Positions 26,609 through 34,919 of a stretch of DNA of 64,000 nt are shown piece after piece. The notes under the pieces are model-generated. The model worked only from the letters and a program-made list of their open reading frames with translations, was not told where the DNA came from and did not search any database. The stretch comes from an uncultured bacterium (GTDB taxonomy: Bacteria; Bacillota; Clostridia; Lachnospirales; Lachnospiraceae): NCBI GenBank assembly GCA_948467735.1, contig CAOKFN010000015.1, forward strand, positions 1 through 64,000, read 5' to 3'. A program made the position numbers and the translations under genes. Positions within the stretch are counted from its first letter, which is position 1. Each line of letters begins with the position of its first letter.

Positions 26609-27550
26609 TCAGCGCCGCATGGTGATAACCGTACCCGCTCCGCCCTTTACCGCGTCTTTCACCCTCTCCATGGAGGTAATGAGTACCTTACCCGCCGGAA
26701 CCTTTTCCAGATAGCCCACGGCAGCCTCAATCTTAGGCAGCATGGTTCCGGCCTCAAACTGTCCCTGCGCGGCGGCTTCCAACGCTTCCGCCACGGTAAG
26801 CGAAGGAAGAGGGGTCTGTTTTTCGGTCCCGAAGTCTCTATATACGCAGTCCACGCCTGTCAAAATAATCAGCCCGTCGCAGGCCAGATCCGCCGCCAGC
26901 TTCCCCGCGATGGCATCCTTTTCAATGACGGCGGAAGCTCCCTTTAATACATGGTGCTGCTCAATGACGGGAATCCCTCCCCCGCCGCAGGCGATCACCA
27001 CCTGCCCCGCATCGGCAAGAATGCGGACAGCCTCGATTTCCACAATGTCGATGGGCTTGGGCGCGGCGACCACACGCCGGAATCCTTTTCCCGGATATTC
27101 CTTTACGTAATTTCCCTTTTTCACTTCAATCTCCGCATCCTCTTTGGACATATAGCGCCCAATGATCTTGGTGGGCTCGTAAAATGCTTCGTCATAAGGA
27201 TCTACGGTCACTTGAGTCAAAATAGTGCTCACAGGCTTGGAAATCCCCCTTGCCAGAAGCTCGCTGCGCAGGGCGTTCTGAATGTCATATCCCACATAGC
27301 CCTGACTCATTGCGGAACAGACGCACATGGGCGCCGGGGTATAATCAATATAGACCCGATGCAGCTCCGTCATGGCCTTGTGAATCATGCTGACCTGCGG
27401 GCCGTTGCTGTGAGTGATGGTCAGCTGATACCCCTCTTCCACCAAATCCGCCAGCGCCCTGACGCTGACTTTTACCGCGTCCCTCTGGGCGCCTGTTGTA
27501 TAGCCCAGCGCATCATGTCCCAGAGAAACGACCACTTTTTTCATATTCAT
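26609..27550 (-). CDS. arcC: Carbamate kinase
   Basis: 313 residues, standard length. Makes ATP from carbamoyl phosphate and ADP, usually the last step of arginine or ureide fermentation. Amino-acid-kinase fold: VVVSLGHDALG near the start (GHDALG where many have GGNALG), SNGPQV, CSAMSQGYVGYDIQNAL, VIACGGGGIPV, EAVIDKD-type AVIEKDAIAGKLA and LTGVDCVY. The ATG at 27550 is preceded by AAAGGG; the frame runs further upstream through a repeat array, but the fold starts here. No arcA/arcB is adjacent, so the source of carbamoyl phosphate is not in the window. GC-rich repeats flank both ends. Confidence 0.93.
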   Translation of the reverse strand: MNMKKVVVSLGHDALGYTTGAQRDAVKVSVRALADLVEEGYQLTITHSNGPQVSMIHKAMTELHRVYIDYTPAPMCVCSAMSQGYVGYDIQNALRSELLARGISKPVSTILTQVTVDPYDEAFYEPTKIIGRYMSKEDAEIEVKKGNYVKEYPGKGFRRVVAAPKPIDIVEIEAVRILADAGQVVIACGGGGIPVIEQHHVLKGASAVIEKDAIAGKLAADLACDGLIILTGVDCVYRDFGTEKQTPLPSLTVAEALEAAAQGQFEAGTMLPKIEAAVGYLEKVPAGKVLITSMERVKDAVKGGAGTVITMRR

Positions 27551-27580
27551 AAATTTCCCTTTCCATCCCTTTCGTTTACT

Positions 27581-27697
27581 ATGGAAAGCCCTGCTTCCAT
27601 TGGAATGCTTCGTTTTCATGGAATACCCTGCCCGCACGGAAGGCTCTGTTTTCATGAAAAGCTCTCCTTCCGGTTCTATCCTGCTTTGTTTCCATAG
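27581..27697. repeat. Degenerate 36-40 bp tandem repeat upstream of arcC
   Basis: Three units beginning ATGGAAAGCCCTGC (27581), ATGGAATACCCTGC (27618) and ATGAAAAGCTCTCC (27654), each ending in a GTTTTC or GTTTCC word. The array lies in the arcC leader and keeps an open frame on the minus strand. Confidence 0.75.
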
Positions 27698-27793
27698 TAC
27701 CATAGTTTCACATTTATAGCTGACGATGCCGTACTGCCGATTGTAAATATCTGTATTATAACATATTTTGCCCAAGGTGTATAGGTTTTTGTA

Positions 27794-27822
27794 TTGCTTT
27801 TTCCCGTGGAAAAGTGTATGCT
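27794..27822 (+). promoter_or_regulatory. Sigma-A promoter of the GH42 gene
   Basis: -35 TTGCTT (27794-27799), 17-bp spacer, -10 TATGCT (27817-27822), 36 bases before the start codon. No obvious operator repeat was seen. Confidence 0.65.
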
Positions 27823-27857
27823 AACAGTAAAGGATTCTGTAGAGGAGGCGTACATAC

Positions 27858-29891
27858 ATGGCAAAAAAAATACTTTTCCCCCAAATAGGCGGTTTTGTCC
27901 ACGGCGGCGACTATAACCCCGACCAATGGCTGGATCGGCCGGATATTCTGGAAGAGGATATCAGAATGATGAAAAAAGCCGGCGTCAACTGTGTTACGCT
28001 GGGCGTCTTTTCATGGTCTGCTTATGAACCGGAAGAAGGCGATTTTCATTTTGAGTGGATGGAACAAATCATCGAAAATTTGTATCAGAACGGAATTTAT
28101 ACCATATTGTCAACCCCTTCCGGCGCCCGCCCCGCATGGCTGGATTTCAAATATCTGGAAGCAATGCGTATAGACAGCAGAGGAACACGGAACCACCATG
28201 GCGGGCGGCATAACCATTGTATGACTTCCACCAAATTTCGGGATAAAGTGGCAATGATCGACAGGAAACTTGCGGAACATCTGGGCAGTCATCCGGGTGT
28301 GGTAATGTACCATATCTCCAATGAGCTGAGCGGCGAATGCTTCTGCCCCCGCTGTGTCCAGAAATTTCAAATGTATCTGGCCGAGCGGTATGAATATGAT
28401 ATCGACAGACTCAACGCGGAATGGTGGACTTCTTTTTGGAGCCATCACTATAACACCTTCGGAGAAATCGAACCGCCCTTTTCCAACGGCGAGACCACCA
28501 TTATGGGCCTCAATATGGAATGGAAGCGTTTTACCTCATGGAACATGACCGATTTCATGCAGCATGAAATCGACACGCTGCACAGCGTCACACCGGACAT
28601 TCCTGTGACAACAAATTTCATGCGTCTGTTCGGCGGGCTGAATTACCGGAAAATGGCTCTCGGCTTGGATGTTATTTCTTGGGATAATTATCCCGATTAT
28701 CACAGCGAACGCGAGACACTGGCAGAGACCATGTCCGAGACTGCATTCCAGCACGCGGTAATGCGCTGCCTAAAGCGTGACACACCGTTTATGATGATGG
28801 AAAGCACCCCGAGTCTGGTAAACTGGCATGAGGTGAATAAATTAAAACGCCCCGGCATCCACAGACTTTCCAGTCTGCAGGCCGTGGCCTGCGGCTCCGA
28901 TTCCGTACAGTATTTCCAGTGGCGCAAGGGACGCGGCTCCTATGAACAGTTCCACGGGGCGGTGGTAGATCATCTCGGCACGGATGACACCAGAGTATTC
29001 CGGGAGGTGGCGGAAGTGGGCGCGCTTCTTCAGAAAATCGTCCCGGCTGCAGGGACCACGGTCCATACCCGCGCCGCCATGCTTTTCGACTGGGAAAACC
29101 GCTGGGCCATCTGGGATGTGAAGGCATTGTCAAAGAAAGGCAAAAAATATGAGGAAACCTGCATCGGCATCTGGCAGGAATTTCTGAAGCTTGGCGTTGA
29201 TATGGACGTGGTGGGTTCGGACGAGGATTTGAGCCGTTACGATGTGGTAATCGCACCCATGCTTTACCTGCTGCAGCCAAACACCGGAGAGAATCTGAGA
29301 ATCTTTGTGGAAAGAGGCGGCCAGCTGCTTGCCACCTATTTCACAGGGTATGTGGACGCGGCGCAGCTCTGCTATCTGGGCGGTTTCCCGGGGGACGGGC
29401 TGAAAGAATTATTCGGAATTATCAGCGAGGAAATAGATTCCCTTTATCCTTCCGACAAAAACAGCATTGCCATGAAGGACGGCAGTCAGTGGGCCGTAAA
29501 GGAATATGCGGAAATCCTCAGAGTACAGGATGCGGAAGTCCTCGGCACCTATACGGAAGATTTCTATCAGGGTTCTGCCGCTGTTACCTGCAAAAATCAC
29601 GGAAAAGGCAGCGCCTATTATGTGGCGGCCAGAACCGACGCGGCGGCAATGCGGCCCTTATTTGAAAAAATGCTGGCGGATGCGGGAATTCCTGTGAAAA
29701 AACTTCCGGACGGAGTGGAATTCCACACGCGAAGCGACGATAAAGAATGCTATGAATTTTATTTGAATTGTAACACGGAACCCGTGAAAATCTCCGGAGT
29801 AAACGGCAGGGATATGCTGACGGATACGGAAATTTTGGGCGAACTGAACCTGCCGGGATACGGCGCGGCGGTGATCAGCAGCACAAAGTGA
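27858..29891 (+). CDS. Beta-galactosidase, glycoside hydrolase family 42
   Basis: 677 residues, standard GH42 length. Hydrolyses terminal beta-galactosides; a cytoplasmic enzyme, no signal peptide. TIM barrel from about 10 (GGDYNPDQW, the family signature), acid/base Glu156 in SNELSGEC, nucleophile Glu315 in MMMESTPS. Cys121, 161, 163 and 166 match the zinc site of the Thermus enzyme in spacing. A trimerisation and a beta domain follow. AGGAGG lies 9 bases before the ATG. It is a lone plus-strand gene with its own promoter and terminator; natural substrates may be plant or host galactosides. Confidence 0.94.
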   Translation: MAKKILFPQIGGFVHGGDYNPDQWLDRPDILEEDIRMMKKAGVNCVTLGVFSWSAYEPEEGDFHFEWMEQIIENLYQNGIYTILSTPSGARPAWLDFKYLEAMRIDSRGTRNHHGGRHNHCMTSTKFRDKVAMIDRKLAEHLGSHPGVVMYHISNELSGECFCPRCVQKFQMYLAERYEYDIDRLNAEWWTSFWSHHYNTFGEIEPPFSNGETTIMGLNMEWKRFTSWNMTDFMQHEIDTLHSVTPDIPVTTNFMRLFGGLNYRKMALGLDVISWDNYPDYHSERETLAETMSETAFQHAVMRCLKRDTPFMMMESTPSLVNWHEVNKLKRPGIHRLSSLQAVACGSDSVQYFQWRKGRGSYEQFHGAVVDHLGTDDTRVFREVAEVGALLQKIVPAAGTTVHTRAAMLFDWENRWAIWDVKALSKKGKKYEETCIGIWQEFLKLGVDMDVVGSDEDLSRYDVVIAPMLYLLQPNTGENLRIFVERGGQLLATYFTGYVDAAQLCYLGGFPGDGLKELFGIISEEIDSLYPSDKNSIAMKDGSQWAVKEYAEILRVQDAEVLGTYTEDFYQGSAAVTCKNHGKGSAYYVAARTDAAAMRPLFEKMLADAGIPVKKLPDGVEFHTRSDDKECYEFYLNCNTEPVKISGVNGRDMLTDTEILGELNLPGYGAAVISSTK

Positions 29892-29990
29892 CAGAACCCC
29901 TATTCCAAAGACCGGAAGAGAGTGGGGCGGATATTTATCTGTACGGACTTTTAAAAGAGGACTTGAATGCGCCATAAAAGGGCCATGGAT

Positions 29991-30035
29991 ACATGATTCC
30001 GAAAAGAGGGCGGGCCTTCCTTTCCGGAATCATGT
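29991..30035. terminator. Long hairpin between convergent GH42 and aroA
   Basis: 11-base perfect arms (ACATGATTCCG and complement) extended inward by imperfect pairing of a purine-rich and a pyrimidine-rich stretch. A second hairpin (30031-30048, CATGTCC/GGACATG) overlaps its right arm. Position suggests a bidirectional terminator, although no T-run follows. Confidence 0.55.
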
Positions 30036-30095
30036 CCGTTTGGACATGAAATGAGAAATATCACTGCCGATGCCCCTTCTTTTCCTTTTCAAATA

Positions 30096-31490
30096 TCACA
30101 ATTTCTCCCCGCGGATTACCCGATCCAGCACTTCAAAATAATCCTCAAACGTCTTGCGGCAGCAGCCGGGGTTATCAATGACAATCCCTTCACTGCGAAG
30201 CCCTGTCAGCGCAAATCCCATTGCCATGCGGTGGTCCTCATAGGTTTCCACCACGGAAGGCCGGGGACGGCCGGGATAAATCCTGATGCTGCTCTCCCCT
30301 TCCTCACAGCGAATCCCCATCTTTGTCAGTTCCGTCACAATGGCCGAGATACGGTTGCTCTCCTGATGGCGAATATGGCCGATGCCGGTGATGGTGGTGG
30401 GGCTGTCCGCATAAGGGGCAATGGCGGCCAGCGTAATGGCCTGATCGGAGCAGGCGGACATATCCGCCGTAATCCCATGAAAAACGCCCCCCGCGGGCGG
30501 TTCCACTATAATCCCCTGCGGCTTATCCACAGCTCTGCACCCCATCCGCTCCAAAATCCCCACGAACGCCGCATCTCCCTGCAGCGAGTCGAAATGCACT
30601 TGATTTACCAGCACCGGAATATGTAAAAGCGGGCTCATTGCATAGAAATAACAGGCAGCAGACACATCCGGCTCTATCTGATACTCCATCGCCCGATACC
30701 TTTGACCGGCTCTGGTGCGAAAACCGCCGCCAGTGCATTCTTCCGTATGAACCCCGAACTGCTCCATCATCTTTCGGGTCATCTGAATATAGGCCATCCC
30801 ATGCGTCCCCTCTATCCATGTGGTAAAATCTCTTTCGCACAAGCAGGACACAATCAGCAGTGCGCTCAAAAACTGACTGCTCGCGTCTATATTGATGCGA
30901 ATACTGTCCCCATGAAACCCGCTGCTATGCAGTGTAAAAGGGAAGTGCCCTTCCCGAAGGTGCCCTTCCCAAAGCTGCCCTGCCTGTAAATGCCCTTCCT
31001 CAAAACCCGCTTCCCCGCACTTTCCGCCGGGAACGACACGGCATCCGAGCGCTTTCAGGGCATCTAACAGCGGGGCCATGGGACGCCTGCGCATCTGCTC
31101 CGAGGCGTCCATGTGATAAACCCCGCGGGACAGCCCTAAGTAAGCCGTGAGAAAGCGGGCGGCAGTTCCGGCGCTGCCCACATACAAATCCGCCTCCCGC
31201 CGCGGCACTGCGCCGCCCAGCCCCTTGACCTTAATGCTTCGCTTCTCCTCGTCCACACTGGTTTCAAAGCCCAGCTCCTGCACGCATTTCAGAAAATGTC
31301 TGGAATCGTCGGAAAACAGCACCCCATGCAGCGTGGAAACTCCTTCCGCCAGTGTGGCAAGCAGCATCGCCCGGTTTGTGATGCTCTTGGAGCCCGGGAC
31401 GCTTACCGTCAGCGGAGCGTCTGCCGAGAACCCCCTCTTCTGCATACTGTCATATACACAGGGAACCTTATACCTATTTTCAGCCTTCAT
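30096..31490 (-). CDS. aroA: 3-phosphoshikimate 1-carboxyvinyltransferase (EPSP synthase) with repeat insert
   Basis: 464 residues, about 35 more than usual. Transfers enolpyruvyl from PEP to shikimate-3-phosphate. Motifs: PGSKSITNRAMLLA near the N-terminus, GSAGTAARFLTA, DASEQMRRRPM, SSQFLSALL, EPDVSAACYFYA and ETYEDHRMAMGFAL. Between LGCRVVPGGK and FTLHSSGFHG lies an extra segment with the repeat EGHLxxGxLW, encoded by five 15-bp units at 30942-31016. In known structures this surface is a loop, so activity may survive. The ATG at 31490 has AGGAG at 9 bases. The other aro genes are not here. Confidence 0.94.
   Translation of the reverse strand: MKAENRYKVPCVYDSMQKRGFSADAPLTVSVPGSKSITNRAMLLATLAEGVSTLHGVLFSDDSRHFLKCVQELGFETSVDEEKRSIKVKGLGGAVPRREADLYVGSAGTAARFLTAYLGLSRGVYHMDASEQMRRRPMAPLLDALKALGCRVVPGGKCGEAGFEEGHLQAGQLWEGHLREGHFPFTLHSSGFHGDSIRINIDASSQFLSALLIVSCLCERDFTTWIEGTHGMAYIQMTRKMMEQFGVHTEECTGGGFRTRAGQRYRAMEYQIEPDVSAACYFYAMSPLLHIPVLVNQVHFDSLQGDAAFVGILERMGCRAVDKPQGIIVEPPAGGVFHGITADMSACSDQAITLAAIAPYADSPTTITGIGHIRHQESNRISAIVTELTKMGIRCEEGESSIRIYPGRPRPSVVETYEDHRMAMGFALTGLRSEGIVIDNPGCCRKTFEDYFEVLDRVIRGEKL
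30942..31016. repeat. 15-bp tandem repeat inside aroA, five copies
   Basis: Units 30942-30956, 30957-30971, 30972-30986, 30987-31001 and 31002-31016 share a TGCCCTTCC core and diverge from each other. The unit is 5 codons, so the array adds five-residue repeats without breaking the frame. Confidence 0.85.
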
Positions 31491-31560
31491 GCGCCGTGTC
31501 TCCTATCTATCAAAGTCCCGTCTCCTCGCTGCAGTGCCTTCCCCTTATTTCACTCCAAAA

Positions 31561-33006
31561 TTACAGCGTTGCATCCATCATATCGTTCACAAGCCTGCAA
31601 ATCTCTTCCTCGGAAGCGCGGCCCTTTACCAGCGGATCCTCCATAAATGCCTTCACCAGCAGCGGCACATCTATGGAAGCTTTCTCCGGTATGGGCACCT
31701 CCACATCCGCAGGCTTCCTAGGAGAACGCCATTTTTTCATTTTAGCCCCGCGCACTACCTGCATCAAGCGCTCATGATTTTCCACATGGGGCAGAATCAG
31801 CGCTCTGACAGGTTCCGGTATGCTCCCAGCCAGAACGGGACGGATGGCGTTCCGTTCAAATACCGCGTTGGTTTCCACAATAGCGCTTTGGGGCAGATTG
31901 GAAATCTGAAGCCCGGCGTTGGGAATATTCACATTGCTGATCACCCGCTCCAATCCGCACAAAGCCTTGATCAAGAGAATCCCTTCCTCTCCCGTAGGTT
32001 CTAAGGAAAGCTCCTCCTCCCCGCCAGCCAGCCTGCGGGACCGTTCCATGCGTTTCTCCAAATCTTCCTTGCGCCAAGCCACCGTGGTCAAATTAAATTT
32101 CCAAGAGGCAACGGTCTCAGGATCCTTCAAATACTCCTCTCCCGGCATAAATTCCGCCAGATGACGGTCCCCCGCGGCGGCAATCAAGCCATAACGGCGG
32201 AATAAATCCATCTTCACTCTATGAAAACAGCCGAAGGTTGAATTCATCCAGTTTTTATCCGCCTCCTCAAAGCCTTCCTCATAATGGGCGTCTATGTAGC
32301 GCCTGTAAACCGGAAACAAATCCACTCCCTTATACCCGGCATAATCAAACCAAGTAAAATGGTTGATGCCCAGCACATTGACTTGAATCTCCCGCCGGTC
32401 GATTTTCTGAATTCCCAGCTCCTTTTCCGCAATGCCCGCCAGCACCTTCTGGGTTCCGAATACCTCATGGCAGCAGCCAAAGGCCTTAATCTGCGGGAAC
32501 GTTTCATAGAGAGCTTTCACACACAGGGACATGGGATTGGTATAATTGATCACCCATGCGTTGGGACAATATTCCCGAATGGCGTCCGCAAATTCTATGA
32601 ACATGGGCAGCGTCCTCAGCGCCCGCATCATGCCCCCCGGCCCCGCGGTATCGCCCACCGACTGATAGATTCCCAGCCTTTCCGGCATATGTACGTCCGC
32701 TTCCATCTCGTCAAAGGTCTTGGGCAGAATGGAAATTACCACAAAATCCGCCCCCGTGAGAACCTCCGCCAGCGTATCCTTCACGCAATAATTCCATTTC
32801 CCCGGCGCATCCTTCCGCTCCCCGACCCTGTTTCCGATAATTTCGTTGGCCTTGGCCGCCTCCCTGTCAATATCATACAGGCGGATCGTACCGGAAATGG
32901 CCGGTTCCATGGCAAGATCCGTCATAAAGGTCCATGCCCATCCTCTGGATCCGCCGCCGATATATGCAATCTGAATGTCCTCCACATGATTGTTATTATA
33001 ATTCAT
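31561..33006 (-). CDS. Glycoside hydrolase family 4 (NAD- and Mn-dependent)
   Basis: 481 residues. Cleaves glycosides by an NAD+-driven redox mechanism in the cytoplasm. A Rossmann start (IAYIGGGSRGWAWTF), then SILPKTFDEMEAD, VGDTAGPGGMMRALRTLP, NYTNPMS, and the metal site Cys in CCHEVFG with His in GINHFTWF. CHEVFG rather than CHSVQ argues against classical MelA alpha-galactosidase and is closer to the LplD-like alpha-galacturonidase branch, but the substrate is open. The ATG at 33006 is preferred over 33021 because GGAGGG lies 7 bases before it. No transporter is adjacent. Confidence 0.9.
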   Translation of the reverse strand: MNYNNNHVEDIQIAYIGGGSRGWAWTFMTDLAMEPAISGTIRLYDIDREAAKANEIIGNRVGERKDAPGKWNYCVKDTLAEVLTGADFVVISILPKTFDEMEADVHMPERLGIYQSVGDTAGPGGMMRALRTLPMFIEFADAIREYCPNAWVINYTNPMSLCVKALYETFPQIKAFGCCHEVFGTQKVLAGIAEKELGIQKIDRREIQVNVLGINHFTWFDYAGYKGVDLFPVYRRYIDAHYEEGFEEADKNWMNSTFGCFHRVKMDLFRRYGLIAAAGDRHLAEFMPGEEYLKDPETVASWKFNLTTVAWRKEDLEKRMERSRRLAGGEEELSLEPTGEEGILLIKALCGLERVISNVNIPNAGLQISNLPQSAIVETNAVFERNAIRPVLAGSIPEPVRALILPHVENHERLMQVVRGAKMKKWRSPRKPADVEVPIPEKASIDVPLLVKAFMEDPLVKGRASEEEICRLVNDMMDATL

Positions 33007-33070
33007 TGTTTTTCCCTCCATTCCAGTGCCGTCCCGGCGCTTTGGGACTGTTTACCAGTTCCGTCCCCAG

Positions 33071-33610
33071 TTATCTCTTCCACTTTTCCACTTTAAATCC
33101 CATTTCACTGAGGCGCGCGGAATATTTTTCCAAGAAATCAAGGAACTGCTCCAAATCCCCGCCCTCTCCTTCCTGCTTCAAATTCGGAAGCATATAGGGA
33201 GCGTTAGCCGGCCTGTCGCTCACGCCCAGCTTCAATCCATATCCCCTGCCGCTTTCTTTGTAAATGAACCAAATGTGATGATATTTTTTCTCATAGCTTA
33301 CATCCTTCACTTCATTGATGGCAAGGTAGACCGGCTCCGCCCATTGAGTCAGCTCTTTGTCGATTTCCACTACGGCAAGCTGATAATCCGACTCCCGATA
33401 TCCCACAATATAATTATGGAAGGTGGTAGTCCTCGTATCCACAAAGAAACCGCTGCTTAGCGTAGAATCGGAGGAACCCGCATGGACAATTTTGTAGCTG
33501 TCCCCCTCCGGCACCGTCTGTCGAAACACTTCCCTCATTTTCCTCTTGTTGGCGTCGCTTGCCGCCATATCAATCTCAGGCGCTTTCGCCTTTTTTGAAA
33601 ATAATCCCAT
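33071..33610 (-). CDS. Conserved hypothetical protein
   Basis: 179 residues, family not recognised. A short basic N-terminus (GLFSKKAKAPE), no signal peptide or membrane segment, mixed alpha/beta composition with several aromatic strands (SSGFFVDTRTTTFHNYIVGY, HHIWFIYKESGRGYGLKLG). Probably a cytoplasmic soluble protein. The ATG at 33610 is chosen; GGGAG lies 11 bases upstream. It stands alone 64 bases from the GH4 gene, in the same direction, and might share its transcript. Confidence 0.65.
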   Translation of the reverse strand: MGLFSKKAKAPEIDMAASDANKRKMREVFRQTVPEGDSYKIVHAGSSDSTLSSGFFVDTRTTTFHNYIVGYRESDYQLAVVEIDKELTQWAEPVYLAINEVKDVSYEKKYHHIWFIYKESGRGYGLKLGVSDRPANAPYMLPNLKQEGEGGDLEQFLDFLEKYSARLSEMGFKVEKWKR

Positions 33611-33783
33611 CGTTTTATGCACTCCCTTTTGTCCTAAATCGTTGTCCGTTCTATAAGGTAATTATGTGGCATCTCAAAGAAAATTTCAAGAGGAATAGGA
33701 AAACTAATTCGATTTGCAGACAATTTCAATTTACCGCAGCAATTCAAGCCAAACGCTGCCACAGGCCCGAAACTGCGCTTCAC

Positions 33784-34236
33784 TCAGCACATCCCGACGA
33801 CCAGCAGCAGCGCGCCTATCATAATGCAGAAATCGGAAAGATTAAATACGATTCTCCGCAGGCGCTTCCATTTTACATTAAAACTGAAATAATCCACCAC
33901 ATACTGCCTTTTCAATCGATCATATGTATTGCTGAAGGCTCCGCCCAGCAGAAACGCCAGCCCGATTCGCAGCAGCTTGTTTCCCCTGCGACCCAGACTA
34001 AGGACAAACAGCCCTCCCAGAAGCACCGCCAAAACCATGGACAGCGCCGCCACAGCCCGACGCCTGCCCTGTCCTATATTCAATATGAAGCCTCTGTTGT
34101 GGTGATTTCTGAGCAGGATGCAGCCGCCGAAAAGGACTTCCGGTTTCTTGTCGGCTTCCCTCATGCACCCTATGCCGCTTTTCTCTATTTTATTTTTTAT
34201 CCACAAATCTCCGAAGAAAATCACACAGATAATCAA
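33784..34236 (-). CDS. LspA-like (signal peptidase II family) membrane protein, start codon uncertain
   Basis: 150 residues from a TTG at 34236. About four hydrophobic segments. The signal peptidase II pattern is present: DLWIKNKIE near the start, NHHNRGFILN, GGAFSNTYDRL...VVDYFSF with the first catalytic Asp, and FNLSDFCIMIG with the second. It would cleave lipoprotein signal peptides, though it is divergent and may be a paralogue of the main LspA. The frame is open upstream to an ATT at 34263, and GGGAGG (34270-34265) is 7 bases from an ATA at 34257, so a non-standard or mutated start is possible. Lies behind the PF06541-type gene. Confidence 0.65.
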   Translation of the reverse strand: MIICVIFFGDLWIKNKIEKSGIGCMREADKKPEVLFGGCILLRNHHNRGFILNIGQGRRRAVAALSMVLAVLLGGLFVLSLGRRGNKLLRIGLAFLLGGAFSNTYDRLKRQYVVDYFSFNVKWKRLRRIVFNLSDFCIMIGALLLVVGMC

Positions 34237-34297
34237 TATACTGATTAGAATTTCTATTTTAATACCTCCCTTCCCGCCTTAGCGGACAAAAATTCAC

Positions 34298-34846
34298 TCA
34301 TCCCCCCGAAGAAATTCCATGCCCCACATTCGGCCGCACCGCACAGTAGGCGGCGTCGGCGATAAAAACCGCCAAGAGCAGAAGGCAGAGGAAAGTACGC
34401 CATTTTCTCGAAAGCTTTGGATATATCTTATCATACATCGGCAGAAGCAGGCAGACCAGCGCCGTTCCGGCCAAGCCAAAAATAATCGCTCCCAGCAGAC
34501 AGATTCTTCCGTTTATATTCATGAAATGTCCGCTGTAATCCCACCACCTGACGCCCCAGCGCAGTTCAAGAGCATAACTGGTCAGATATTCCAAAACGGA
34601 GCAGGCAAGAAGCGACAGCACAAATACCCAAAAAGGCCTTTTCCGCAGACGGCGGAAACAAAAGCACAACAGAAGTCCTCCGACGCCATATATAGGAAGA
34701 TATGGCCCTCGATATATTCCCCTGTTGATAAATGTATGGGCAGTCAGATAAAACAACGCCACTTCCCAGAGCCATCCGACAAAAGAAAGCATAAAAAACA
34801 ACAATACATAATAGTCAAAATTGTGCAATATCCTTTTTCTGTTCAT
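34298..34846 (-). CDS. Putative ABC-type membrane protein (CmpB-like, PF06541 type)
   Basis: 182 residues with five to six hydrophobic segments. Family signs: GWLWEVALFY, FINRGIYRGPYLPIYGVG, LEYLTSYALELRWGVRWWDYS and NINGRICLLG. Annotated in databases as putative ABC-transporter permease; no ATPase gene is near, and the true role is unknown. The ATG at 34846 has no strong ribosome binding site and a TTG 18 bases earlier is the alternative. Its stop is 28 bases before the LspA-like gene's ribosome binding site, so they probably share a transcript. Confidence 0.78.
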   Translation of the reverse strand: MNRKRILHNFDYYVLLFFMLSFVGWLWEVALFYLTAHTFINRGIYRGPYLPIYGVGGLLLCFCFRRLRKRPFWVFVLSLLACSVLEYLTSYALELRWGVRWWDYSGHFMNINGRICLLGAIIFGLAGTALVCLLLPMYDKIYPKLSRKWRTFLCLLLLAVFIADAAYCAVRPNVGHGISSGG

Positions 34847-34919
34847 GTCAGTCAGGATACCCAATTTTATAATTTATAAACATAGGGCGGCAATAGAATC
34901 TGTTTCGCATTTTCTATTG

